Assembly (NCBI GenBank): GCA_012036375.1
Contig: JAAUOI010000034.1
Span: 1 to 15,105 of the forward strand
Direction of reading: 5' to 3'
From: Allobrachymonas sp.
GTDB lineage: Bacteria; Pseudomonadota; Gammaproteobacteria; Burkholderiales; Burkholderiaceae_C
Length of the DNA: 15,105 nucleotides
Part shown: positions 1-7,055 of the stretch, piece by piece
Layout: the number at the start of each line of letters is the position of its first letter
How positions within the stretch are numbered: position 1 is the stretch's first letter
Notes under the pieces: generated by a model
The model's database searches: none
The model's input: only the letters and a program-made list of their open reading frames with translations
What the model was told of the DNA's origin: nothing
Position numbers and translations under genes: made by a program

Positions 1-24
1 ACCTCGACTGCTATTTCGGATCAA

Positions 25-203
25 GAGAGCCACCTGCGGGTCACGGTCGGCGGCTCTCCTAAGAAACTGTACCGTCCTTGAACAGTTTCTCGAGTGTCGA
101 GTCGCGATGGCATCGCGTGGGCCGCTGAAGAGCCGCCCTACGATCGCCATCGCTGTTCTGTTCGGCGTAGGGCGGAGCTTCAGCTCCGCCTCGAGGCGGC
201 TCT
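25..203 (+). ncRNA. Structured non-coding leader, possible IS110 bridge-RNA region
   Basis: Several inverted repeats are packed here. Arms 25-31 and 52-58 pair over 7 bp. Arms 62-70 and 82-90 pair perfectly over 9 bp around an 11-base loop. Arms 133-142 and 166-175 pair over 10 bp around a 23-base loop. Arms 171-179 and 182-190 form a tight 9-bp hairpin that competes with the previous one. Arms 129-137 and 195-203 close the outside. Stems with large internal loops upstream of a possible IS110 transposase start would match the position of the bridge RNA known for IS110 elements. That reading depends on the weak transposase call at 334, so it is a hypothesis; it could also be any structured leader. 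Confidence 0.25.
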
Positions 204-333
204 AGACAATATGGAATGACCGGCCCGCTATCGTAACGTCGTAGTGCTGTTGCACTCGACAAGGTGGTCTGTGGCCACCGATCTCGCGGGTTAACGCCTT
301 GCGGCGCCAGAGCCGCATCGATAGGAGCCGGTC

Positions 334-447
334 ATGAAACAGGCTACTACGTTCGTCGGCATCGACGCGCTCGTCGAGATCGAGGCCGGCGGCGGCGACA
401 TCGAGCCCGGCGGCACGGCCACGGCAATCCTGCTAAGAGCGGTCTGA
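334..447 (+). CDS. Short ORF, possible fragment of an IS110-type transposase start
   Basis: A 37-residue ORF starts at an ATG preceded by AGGAG. Its first twelve residues, MKQATTFVGIDA, resemble IS110-family transposase N termini as I remember them; these usually have VGIDxHK, where the Asp belongs to the DEDD RuvC-like fold. The histidine-lysine that should follow is absent. The chain continues as an unrelated Gly/Glu-rich stretch and stops after 37 codons. If the match is real, only the extreme 5' end of the transposase remains and a second junction lies near 368. It could equally be an unrelated small ORF. Confidence 0.3.
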   Translation: MKQATTFVGIDALVEIEAGGGDIEPGGTATAILLRAV

Positions 448-589
448 GATTCCCCCATGAGCGAAACGCCCGAGCCCACCAAGTTCACCGTCGAGGCCGG
501 CGAGGACGATCGCATCGATCGCGTCATCGCCGGCTACGGCCGCAGCCTCGCCGCGGAAACGCGCAGGCCGCTGCCGGTCCATTGGCCCG

Positions 590-942
590 TGCCTCGACAG
601 CTTCAACGCCCCCGCCACGGTGATCAGCCTGACCTGCGCTGCATCGCCGCTGGCCTGCGCCTGTGCGAGCGCAGTTTGCGCATCTTCAGGGCTGCAAAAG
701 CGTGCCCCGCCAAATACCACCACAGTGTTTTCCACGCCCGCTGCAACTTGCCCCAGCTCGGGCTTGAGTAATTCCATCTGCATGCGCATGCCGCGCAGCT
801 CGCGGCGAAGTAGAAACTCAGGGTCAGCAAAGGCCAAGCGATTCGCATCGGGTTTCATCGCGCCGGCCACATCGCCATGCGCTTGCAGCACGGCCCATGC
901 TTCAGCCAAGCGTTGTTCCGTGAGATTGATTGTGTTTTCCAT
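590..942 (-). CDS. LOG-family (TIGR00730-type) Rossmann-fold protein, 3' end lost
   Basis: About 118 codons survive. They include the family-typical N-terminal helix (FADPEFLLRRELRG, then ELLKPELG) and the first Rossmann strand-turn, VVVFGGARF (usually VVFGSARF). LOG proteins are cytokinin riboside 5'-monophosphate phosphoribohydrolases or nucleotide-binding relatives, normally with a PGGxGTxxE motif further on, which is missing because homology ends near 590 at the foreign sequence. The ATG at 940-942 overlaps the pyrC' stop by one base (TGATG), so it is the sixth gene of the pyr operon. A TTG one codon upstream is a less likely start. The fragment cannot be functional as shown; the full gene probably exists in the source genome. 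Confidence 0.7.
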
Positions 943-2249
943 CAAGTTCTTTCAAAGGCTATATGACCTGCTACCACCGTCTGCGTGACGCGGCCGCGCA
1001 TGTGCGAGCCATTCATGTCAAAGGCAAACGGTGTGTGCTTGCCTTGGCTGCGCAGGGCTTCGGGCGTGACTTCCCAACTCGATTGCGGATCAAAAATACA
1101 CACATCGGCGACGCCACCCGGCACGAGTTGGCCGACACTGGCGCTGAGCGTCCCCAAGGCACTTCCGAGCATGCGAGCGGGCGCATGCGTGATGCGCGAG
1201 AGCGTTTGCGCCAGCGGCAGTTGATGCTGTTCGCCCCATTTGAGCGCAAGGCTCAGGAGCAATTCCAAACCTGTTGCGCCTGATTCGGCTTCGCCAAACG
1301 GCAGGTTTTTTGCATCGGCTTCGACCGGGTTGTGATCGCTCACCAGTGCGTCAATCGTGCCATTGAGCAGCGCAGCTTGCAGCGCGTCGCGGTCGCGCTG
1401 TTGGCGCAGAGGCGGTGTGACGCGGGCGCGGCTGTCAAAGTGACCAATGTCTGCATCGGTCAAATGCAAAGAGTTGATGCTCACATCCGCCGTGACGGGC
1501 AAGCCCTCAGCTTTTGCCGCCTTAAGCAATGCCACGCCCGCCGCACTGCTGATGCGGCACAGATGCACGCGCGCACCCGTAGCGCGCACGAGTTCAAAAA
1601 TTGTGTGCAGCGCAATCGTCTCAGCCGCCACCGGCACGCCAGGCAAGCCCAGCCGGGTAGCCAGCGCGCCACTGGCCGCAACACCTTTGCCCAGATGCAA
1701 TTCTTGCGGGCGCAGCCAAGTGGTAAAGCCAAAGGTACTCGCATATTGCAGAGCCCGCATCAGCACTTGCGTGTTGGCCAAGGGCGTTTCGGCTTGAGTG
1801 AAACCAATGCAGCCGCTCTCAGTGAGTTCGGCCATTTCGGTAAGTGCTTCGCCTTTCAAACCTTGGGTCAACGCCCCAAGAGGAAACACGCGCGATTGAT
1901 GCAATTTTTCTGCGCGGTATTTGAGCATCTCCACAAGACCAGGTTCGTCTAACACGGGGTCAGTATCAGGCGGACACACGAGCGAGGTGATGCCGCCTGC
2001 CACCGCCGCAGTCAGCTCCGATTCGAGCATGCCTTCATGCTCATAGCCCGGCTCGCGCAAACGTGCGCACAAATCCACGAGGCCAGGGCAGACGATTTTT
2101 CCGCTGGCGTCAATCCTGCGATCCGGTGCAAAGTCAGCCGCAGTGTTACCCATGCTCACGATGCGCCCCGCAGCAATCGCGATGTCACCCACTGCATCAT
2201 GATTGGAGGCAGGGTCAATCACCCGCCCGTTTTGAATCAGAATTTTCAT
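942..2249 (-). CDS. pyrC': Dihydroorotase-like protein PyrC' (probably non-catalytic, ATCase partner)
   Basis: An intact 435-residue amidohydrolase-fold protein. The N-terminal strand region, the LREPG motif at residues 64-68, SDHNP at 304-308 and the C-terminal GGVADVCIFDP place it with type I dihydroorotases. The metal-binding HxH that should precede LREPG is replaced by Cys-Ala-Arg (61-63). The histidine normally found in the HLCHxS segment is arginine (R232). With these ligands gone it should not hydrolyse dihydroorotate. Such inactive homologues (PyrC' or PyrX) are known in Pseudomonas and relatives, where they assemble with PyrB into an active aspartate carbamoyltransferase. Its ATG overlaps the pyrB stop by four bases, which fits stoichiometric synthesis. 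A catalytic PyrC would have to be encoded elsewhere. Confidence 0.88.
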   Translation of the reverse strand: MKILIQNGRVIDPASNHDAVGDIAIAAGRIVSMGNTAADFAPDRRIDASGKIVCPGLVDLCARLREPGYEHEGMLESELTAAVAGGITSLVCPPDTDPVLDEPGLVEMLKYRAEKLHQSRVFPLGALTQGLKGEALTEMAELTESGCIGFTQAETPLANTQVLMRALQYASTFGFTTWLRPQELHLGKGVAASGALATRLGLPGVPVAAETIALHTIFELVRATGARVHLCRISSAAGVALLKAAKAEGLPVTADVSINSLHLTDADIGHFDSRARVTPPLRQQRDRDALQAALLNGTIDALVSDHNPVEADAKNLPFGEAESGATGLELLLSLALKWGEQHQLPLAQTLSRITHAPARMLGSALGTLSASVGQLVPGGVADVCIFDPQSSWEVTPEALRSQGKHTPFAFDMNGSHMRGRVTQTVVAGHIAFERT

Positions 2250-3206
2250 GCCTCGTTCCCCGCCACAATGCTCATCACCGCCATGCGCACCGCAATGCCA
2301 AAGGTCACTTGCGGCAGGATCACGCTTTGCTTGCCATCGACCACGCTCGAATCAATTTCCACGCCGCGATTGATGGGCCCTGGATGCATCACGATGGCAT
2401 CACTTTTGGCATGCTGCAGTTTCTCTTGCGTGAGGCCAAAGCTCTTGAAATATTCTTGAGAAGAGGGAAGCAGCGCCCCGCTCATGCGCTCATTTTGCAG
2501 GCGCAGCATGATCACCACATCGCAGCCTTTGATACCTTCTTGCAGATCGTGATAGACCTGCACGCCCATCTCGCGCAAATCGCCCGGAATCAGCGTGCGC
2601 GGCCCGACCACGCGCACTTCGGCGCAGCCCAGCGTGGTCAGCGCATGAATATCGGAGCGAGCCACACGTGAGTGCAGCACATCACCCACGATGGCCACCG
2701 TGAGGTTGGAAAAATCGCCCTTGTAATGCCGAATCGTGAGCATATCCAGCAAACCTTGTGTGGGATGCGCATGCCGCCCATCGCCCGCGTTGACCACATG
2801 CACATGCGGTGCTACATGTTGGCTGATGAGATAAGGTGCGCCCGATTCACTGTGGCGCACCACAAAATATCGGCGGCCATCGCCGACAAATTGGCAATCG
2901 TATCCAGCAAGCTCTCGCCTTTGCTGGCCGATGATTTATTGATGTCTAAATTGATCACGTCGGCTGACAAGCGCTTGGCCGCGATTTCAAAAGTCGTGCG
3001 AGTACGCGTGGAGTTCTCAAAGAAGAGATTGAACACGCTCTTGCCGCGCAGCAGCGGTACTTTTTCACCTCGCGGTCATTGAGGCTCACGAAGCTGGCAG
3101 CCGTATCCAAAATCTGCGTGAGGATGGCCTTGGGCAAGCCTTCGGTAGAGAGCAAGTGAATCAGCTCACCGTGTTTGTTGAGCTGAGGATTTCTTTTGTA
3201 GAGCAT
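2246..3206 (-). CDS. pyrB: Aspartate carbamoyltransferase catalytic chain, two frameshifts
   Basis: It catalyses carbamoyl phosphate + L-aspartate to N-carbamoyl-aspartate, the first committed step of UMP synthesis. Three readings join into one ~320-residue chain of normal length. Frame one begins at 3206 and runs to NDREVKK. Frame two carries the carbamoyl-phosphate loop FENSTRTRTTFE. Frame three carries HAHPTQGLLD and HPGPINRGVE. The breaks lie in A/T runs at about 3058-3065 and 2863-2866. One added base at each restores VKKVPLLRGKSVF and ADIFVVRHSESG, so these look like sequencing errors. The start overlaps the pyrR stop by one base. The large class of ATCase that pairs with PyrC' fits the gene directly downstream. 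Confidence 0.9.
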
Positions 3207-3700
3207 CAGACCTCCTTGATGTTGAAGCTGAACACGCCGCTGTCGCTGCGTGCCAAGGTGAGCGATTGATTCTCTGGCAAGCTCACCCGCGCCGCTGCAA
3301 AATCGGCTTGCACGGGCAACTGCCGCCCGCCACGATCGACCAATACAGCCAGGCGCACCCGCGCTGGCCGGCCATAGTCAAACAGCTCGTTGAGCACGGC
3401 GCGAATCGTGCGCCCGGTGTAGAGTACATCGTCGATCAGCACAATGTCTTGTCCGTTCACATCAAATGGAATCACGGTTTGCGCCGAGTGCGCCATGCCG
3501 CGCTTGGCGAAATCATCGCGGTGCATGGCAGACGATATTTGGCCCGCTTTGCCGCTCAGGCTTAAATCGCTTTGCAACGCTTGCGCAAGCCACGCACCGC
3601 CGGAGGTGATGCCGAGCAGTTGTGTGTTGCCCTGGCGCATGCTGCGCACGCCCTTGAGCAGTTCGGCATACAGCGTGGGCGCATCTAAAGTGAGCTTCAT
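3206..3700 (-). CDS. pyrR: PyrR: pyr regulator / uracil phosphoribosyltransferase
   Basis: An intact 164-residue type I phosphoribosyltransferase. The PRPP-binding loop is clear at residues 87-98 (VLIDDVLYTGRT), with a hood region rich in basic residues before it. PyrR makes UMP from uracil and PRPP and, in Gram-positives, binds pyr mRNA to control attenuation. In Gram-negative pyrR-pyrB-pyrC' operons its regulatory role is less settled. The ATG overlaps the ruvX stop by four bases and its stop overlaps the pyrB start by one. I see no pyr-type attenuator in the operon, because there is no intergenic space for one here. Confidence 0.9.
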   Translation of the reverse strand: MKLTLDAPTLYAELLKGVRSMRQGNTQLLGITSGGAWLAQALQSDLSLSGKAGQISSAMHRDDFAKRGMAHSAQTVIPFDVNGQDIVLIDDVLYTGRTIRAVLNELFDYGRPARVRLAVLVDRGGRQLPVQADFAAARVSLPENQSLTLARSDSGVFSFNIKEV

Positions 3701-4144
3701 GGGGGAGGGCTTTCGATTTCAGAAAAAAATTGTTCCAACAAGATGGCGGCAGCTTCTGCATCGAGATCATCCGCGCCGCGCGAAGCGGCTTCTACGCTGC
3801 TGTAGCGCTCATCGACTTCGTACACGCTCAAGTTGAATCGACCATGGAGTTGACGGGCGAATTTCTGTGCCAGTCGCGTCATCTCGTGCGGTGCGCCATC
3901 GGGATGGCTAGGGATTCCCACCACGAGCGCATCAGGCTGCCATTCGCGCAGAAGTTTTTCTATTGTTGCGAAACGCTTTTGCGTTTGATCGGCATGAATT
4001 GTTTGCAAGGGCTGTGCCGTACGCGCCATCAAATTGCCGCTGGCCACACCCGTGCGCTTTTGGCCAAATCAAAGCTAAAAATGATTGCTGCTGCGCGGGA
4101 AGGGTGCGTCGATGGACGTGTCGCAAGGAGGCGTGAGCCATCAT
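3697..4144 (-). CDS. ruvX: RuvX/YqgF Holliday-junction resolvase-like nuclease, two frameshifts
   Basis: The C-terminal ~115 residues read cleanly (SGNLMARTAQPL to FFSEIESPPP) and include PDALVVGIP and the acidic VYEVDERYSSVEA typical of YqgF RNase H-fold proteins. The first ~30 residues lie in another frame. Adding one T to each of two short T runs (about 4071-4073 and 4065-4068 on the plus coordinate) gives SFLAFDFGQKRTGVASG, with the first catalytic Asp in DFG. The start ATG at 4142-4144 overlaps the yqgE stop by four bases; a second ATG follows immediately. The family is linked to 16S rRNA 5'-end processing and to recombination. Pairing with yqgE is a widely conserved gene order. Confidence 0.87.
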
Positions 4145-4901
4145 GCGCGCCCCACCTCGCGGGAAATCATCCACTCTTGCAGCCCCAAGAGCGCCAGCGC
4201 TTTCGTATAGCGCTCGCTCACAGGCGTATCAAAAATCACCTCAGGGCTGGCTTTGACGGTGAGCCACGCATTTTCTGCCAGCTCAGATTCCAGCTGCCCT
4301 TGGCCCAACCCGCAGCGCCGAGCGAGACCAGCACCTTGCGTGGTCCGCCGCCACTGGCCAAGGCTTCGAGCACATCTTTGGAAGTCGTCATCTCCAAACC
4401 ATCCGAAATCGACAGCGACGAGGCATAAAACGTCTCTTGCACAGCTCGTTCAGCCTCTTCTTGAAGCGCTTGCAAGAGCTGTTGCTCCAAGCTTAAGGGC
4501 TTGGCTTGCGCACAGTCGCGAGCAGGAGCATCGGCAGCAAGGGGATCAGGTGTGAGCGGTGCGGCTTTCATGTCTGCAAACGTCACTGCTTGCGCAATTT
4601 GCTTTTCATGCAGCACAAAGCCGCGCTCCGTGTGCATCGGGCCGCCGCCAAACACCAACGTGTCGTGCAAATCTTTGCGATCCAGCGGCAAATCGACTTT
4701 GGCAAACAGCTTGGGCAAAGTCAATTCAGTGGGCTTGTTAATGACCAAGCCCAAAGCACCACGATCTGAGTGTTCGCACAGATACACCACCGATTTGGCA
4801 AACGTCTCATCTTCCATGCCCGGCATCGCAATCAAAAAATGCGCCGTCAAATCCAGCACTTGTGGGTGAATTTCAGCGGGATCGGTAGAAGACAAAGGCA
4901 T
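4141..4901 (-). CDS. yqgE: YqgE/AlgH family protein with an internal insertion, one frameshift
   Basis: The family hallmarks are present: FLIAMPGMEDETFAKSVVYL, GLVINKP, FGGGPMHTERGFVLH and GLEMTTSKDVLEALA. A missing base near 4294-4296 shifts the frame. Repaired, the chain continues GWAKGQLESELAENAWLTV to QEWMISREVGRA and stops at 4141. The chain is ~253 residues, longer than the usual 185-200, because residues ~100-155 form an Ala/Glu/Gln-rich insert that is probably a linker or helix. AlgH was named for alginate regulation in Pseudomonas, but the molecular function is not established. It is the first gene of the operon; no strong promoter is visible in the short gap to 5016. Confidence 0.88.
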
Positions 4902-5013
4902 GGATTGATTTTAGCGGTTGCAAGTATCGGCTTCGGGGTATGCTCCAAAGCTTACGATGACAACTCAGGCATGTTTTCAGCGCGGCAAGTATTGGATTTG
5001 CAGAGAATCTGGG

Positions 5014-5037
5014 CTCTGTTTATAAATACAGTACAAT
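5014..5037 (+). promoter_or_regulatory. LexA (SOS) operator with adjacent -10 upstream of the nuclease gene
   Basis: CTGT-TTATAAAT-ACAG at 5016-5031 matches the proteobacterial LexA consensus CTGT-N8-ACAG with an A/T-rich centre. The right flank TA also matches the extended consensus; the left flank CT does not. TACAAT at 5032-5037 is a good -10 hexamer, which would put the operator in the -35/-10 spacer, where bound LexA blocks polymerase. No strong -35 is visible. The distance to the nuclease ATG at 5088 is 56 bases. Confidence 0.75.
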
Positions 5038-5087
5038 TTGCGCAGCATTTCTAAATTAAAGTAGCTGTCTTGAACCGCAGGGCGATC

Positions 5088-5828
5088 ATGCTTTTTCTTT
5101 CCTTGGCGCACGGTTTTCACAACAACGTCCCCATTGTGCGATCAAGTCAACAAGACAAAGAGTATCACTTCCAAAATTGGGTCAAACGTAGAATTGAAGC
5201 GGTGGGTCTTGCTTATGATGAGCTTGGACGGCACGGCTATCCTGACTTCGTGTTGGCAGAGCATCCGAGCGGATATGAAGTCAAAGGGCTTGCTTATCCT
5301 GGTCGAAGCGCTGACTTTGATTGCAACAGTCAGCTGCCGCTTGCCACACAAGATGGCAAACAGGTGTACTACATTTTTGGGCGTTATCCTGTCACACGCG
5401 AGCAGGAATTCCCTGTGCATGACATCGTGCTATGCAGTGCGGCCTTTTTAAATGCTCAAACAGAAAATACAAATACCAATCAGAGTTTCCGAGGCGCGGG
5501 GTCGTATGGCGACATCTTAATCAGGGATCGGCGGATGTATGTTTGCGCCACGCCTTACGCATTGGCTCCTGGCACTGTAGGGCAAGCAACATTGATTCTT
5601 AATTCTGATGAGGTAATAGAGATGCCGCAGGTATTGGAGGCTGTAGGGCGGATGCAGCGCGTGGAGTCGCGTGAGCGAGTGACGGGGTATTCTTTCGACT
5701 TACTTGAAAACACCTTGCGATCGGAGCGGGGCATTAACCCGCACGCGGGTCAAGTGCATGCATTTTCTGTCTATCGTGTGCGCGGGTATGGCACGGGCGC
5801 AGTGTCTTTGGTTGAGCGTGGAGCTTGA
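5088..5828 (+). CDS. PD-(D/E)XK restriction-type endonuclease, partner of the downstream methylase
   Basis: A 246-residue protein from ATG 5088, preceded by AGGGCG. The ORF could open at TTG 5070, and GTG 5136 is a possible internal start. Near the N terminus YPDF (Asp53) followed by EVKG (Glu64, Lys66) forms a PD-x10-E-x-K nuclease active site on a predicted strand-turn-strand. YHFQNWVKRRIE precedes it. Later segments such as GSYGDILIRDRRMYV and TGYSFDL have the look of a conserved family of restriction enzymes encoded beside cytosine methylases, but I cannot name the specificity. Its stop overlaps the methylase ATG by one base. It has no signal peptide; the leucine-rich start is too short for a membrane segment. 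Expression probably depends on the LexA box upstream. Confidence 0.75.
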   Translation: MLFLSLAHGFHNNVPIVRSSQQDKEYHFQNWVKRRIEAVGLAYDELGRHGYPDFVLAEHPSGYEVKGLAYPGRSADFDCNSQLPLATQDGKQVYYIFGRYPVTREQEFPVHDIVLCSAAFLNAQTENTNTNQSFRGAGSYGDILIRDRRMYVCATPYALAPGTVGQATLILNSDEVIEMPQVLEAVGRMQRVESRERVTGYSFDLLENTLRSERGINPHAGQVHAFSVYRVRGYGTGAVSLVERGA

Positions 5829-6973
5829 TGATGCCGATGTCACTGCCCTATGAAGCTCGCAGTAGTTACACCACACTCGGACTTTTTTCTGGGGCAGGTG
5901 GACTCGATGTAGGCTTTGAAGCGGCGGGCTTTATTCACACGGAAGCCAATGATATTTTGCATGTTGCAACTGCCACTTTAAAGCTCAATCGCCCAAGTTG
6001 GCATGTTGTGCAGGATGACGTGCGCGGCTACACGCCTTCATTTCGTAAAGGCTTGGATGTTTTGCTGGCGGGCTTTCCTTGTCAAGGATTTTCGCTGGGC
6101 GGTAAGCGTGATCCACACGATGTTCGCAATCAGCTTTATCGCGAAGTGGTTCGTGTGGCGGCGCTGATGAAGCCGCGTGTGATCGTCATGGAGAACGTGC
6201 TGAACTTGCGCACGATGATTCATCCCGAGACCCAGCGCCCGTTTGCCGAACAAATCGCACAGGAGTTGGCGGCTATCGGCTACGTTACCAAATGCGCATT
6301 TTTTCGAGTCAGCGATTACGGCGTGCCGCAAACCAGACGCAGATTTGTATTTGTTGCGTTCAAAGATCAGTTCAATGAGCATTTTGATTTTCCCGCTGCG
6401 GGCGAAACGACACCTAGCGCTCCTTTCCTTATGGATTTGCTCAAAGAGCCTGCCATCGCATTGCCTAATCATGAGCCGATATGGGGCTTGAAAAGCCAAG
6501 TTCACACCCAAACGGGCGGACGTGTGAGGCCCGATGAGATGGTTGTTCCAATCCGCATCAGCCGCACGGCATCTGACGGCAATCCATTGCGATCTTTCTC
6601 CGATCCGTTTCCTGCGATGGATACCGCCACGGTATGGGGCTTCGCTCAGGGCAATGTCACCGCCGAACGCGTCATCAAAGATCGCGCGGTTGAGAAATTC
6701 ATCCGTAACCCAACTGCTGAGGTCACGCTTTGGCGCATTCAAGCTAAACGCATGCGCACCTTCACCGCGCGTGAATATGCGCGTTTGCAGACTTTTCCTG
6801 ATGACTGGATTTTTGTGGGCTCTAATAAGCGTGAATTTCAGCTCCAAATCGGTAACGCTGTGCCCGTGGAGTTCGCTAAGCGAATTGCGATAAGCGTGCG
6901 GCAAGCGCTTGAAATGCAGGATCAACCGCGCATGCGAAGGCCGCGCGTCCAATCAGCTGAACTTGTGAACTGA
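5828..6973 (+). CDS. DNA (cytosine-5) methyltransferase
   Basis: It transfers methyl from SAM to C5 of cytosine in a specific DNA sequence. All core motifs are present in order: motif I LGLFSGAGGLDVGFE (residues ~17-31), motif IV GFPCQGFS with catalytic Cys85, motif VI ENV at 122-124, motif VIII QTRRRF at 168-173, a target-recognition region around 185-320, motif IX REYARLQTFP, and motif X IGNAVPVEFA. At 381 residues the length is normal for a Dcm-type type II methylase. The ATG at 5828 overlaps the nuclease stop (TGATG), so translation is probably coupled; TTG 5825 is less likely. No separate promoter is obvious, so it should be co-expressed with the nuclease. The target sequence cannot be read from this. 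Confidence 0.95.
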   Translation: MMPMSLPYEARSSYTTLGLFSGAGGLDVGFEAAGFIHTEANDILHVATATLKLNRPSWHVVQDDVRGYTPSFRKGLDVLLAGFPCQGFSLGGKRDPHDVRNQLYREVVRVAALMKPRVIVMENVLNLRTMIHPETQRPFAEQIAQELAAIGYVTKCAFFRVSDYGVPQTRRRFVFVAFKDQFNEHFDFPAAGETTPSAPFLMDLLKEPAIALPNHEPIWGLKSQVHTQTGGRVRPDEMVVPIRISRTASDGNPLRSFSDPFPAMDTATVWGFAQGNVTAERVIKDRAVEKFIRNPTAEVTLWRIQAKRMRTFTAREYARLQTFPDDWIFVGSNKREFQLQIGNAVPVEFAKRIAISVRQALEMQDQPRMRRPRVQSAELVN

Positions 6974-7008
6974 ACACCAGTGCATCGCAATATCGGGGTG
7001 AGAAATAG

Positions 7009-7044
7009 AGTATTTTTACTGTATTTAAATACAGTAAAAATACT
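7009..7044. promoter_or_regulatory. Perfect 36-bp palindrome with consensus LexA box
   Basis: The centre lies between 7026 and 7027, and every base from 7009 to 7044 pairs with its mirror. The inner 20 bases (7017-7036) read TACTGT-ATTTAAAT-ACAGTA, an ideal LexA operator. It ends 11 bases before the polymerase ATG at 7056, so it must overlap the promoter or transcription start. TAAAAT at 7044-7049 could be a -10, but then the leader would be almost absent. The extra symmetry beyond the LexA box is unusual. Confidence 0.88.
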
Positions 7045-7055
7045 AAAATAGAGGA

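Larger units (their letters stand above)
1..595. other. Foreign or chimeric left end, composition unlike the rest
   Basis: This stretch is visibly richer in G+C, with many GCC/GGC/GAG runs, than the DNA to its right. The LOG-family reading that runs leftward from 942 stays family-like to about 590-597 and then turns into unrelated low-complexity sequence. No complete gene is recognisable. It contains hairpins (25-203), a 37-codon ORF with a Shine-Dalgarno-like AGGAG (334-447), and a second ORF starting at 457 whose first ~44 codons have plausible usage before it crosses the junction. Either a mobile element or other insertion ends near 590, or two unrelated DNAs were joined in assembly. Confidence 0.6.

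Noticed and set aside
67..85. CTGT...ACAG resembling another LexA box
   Set aside because: The spacing between CTGT and ACAG is 11 or more, not 8; it is better explained as a 9-bp hairpin with an 11-base loop.
1332..1952. 206-codon plus-strand open frame
   Set aside because: It is antisense to the intact pyrC' reading, with no family features.
2246..3206. pyrB as a genuine pseudogene
   Set aside because: Each break is repaired by one base in a homopolymer, all active-site motifs survive, and the same type of break occurs in several other core genes.
4902..4940. TAAAAT (minus strand) as the yqgE promoter
   Set aside because: It is only 7 bases from the ATG and lacks a -35 at proper spacing.
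6038..6952. Long open frame of 304 codons on the minus strand
   Set aside because: It lies wholly antisense to the methyltransferase, whose motifs are complete and in order; the antisense product has no recognisable motif and is a codon-bias shadow.
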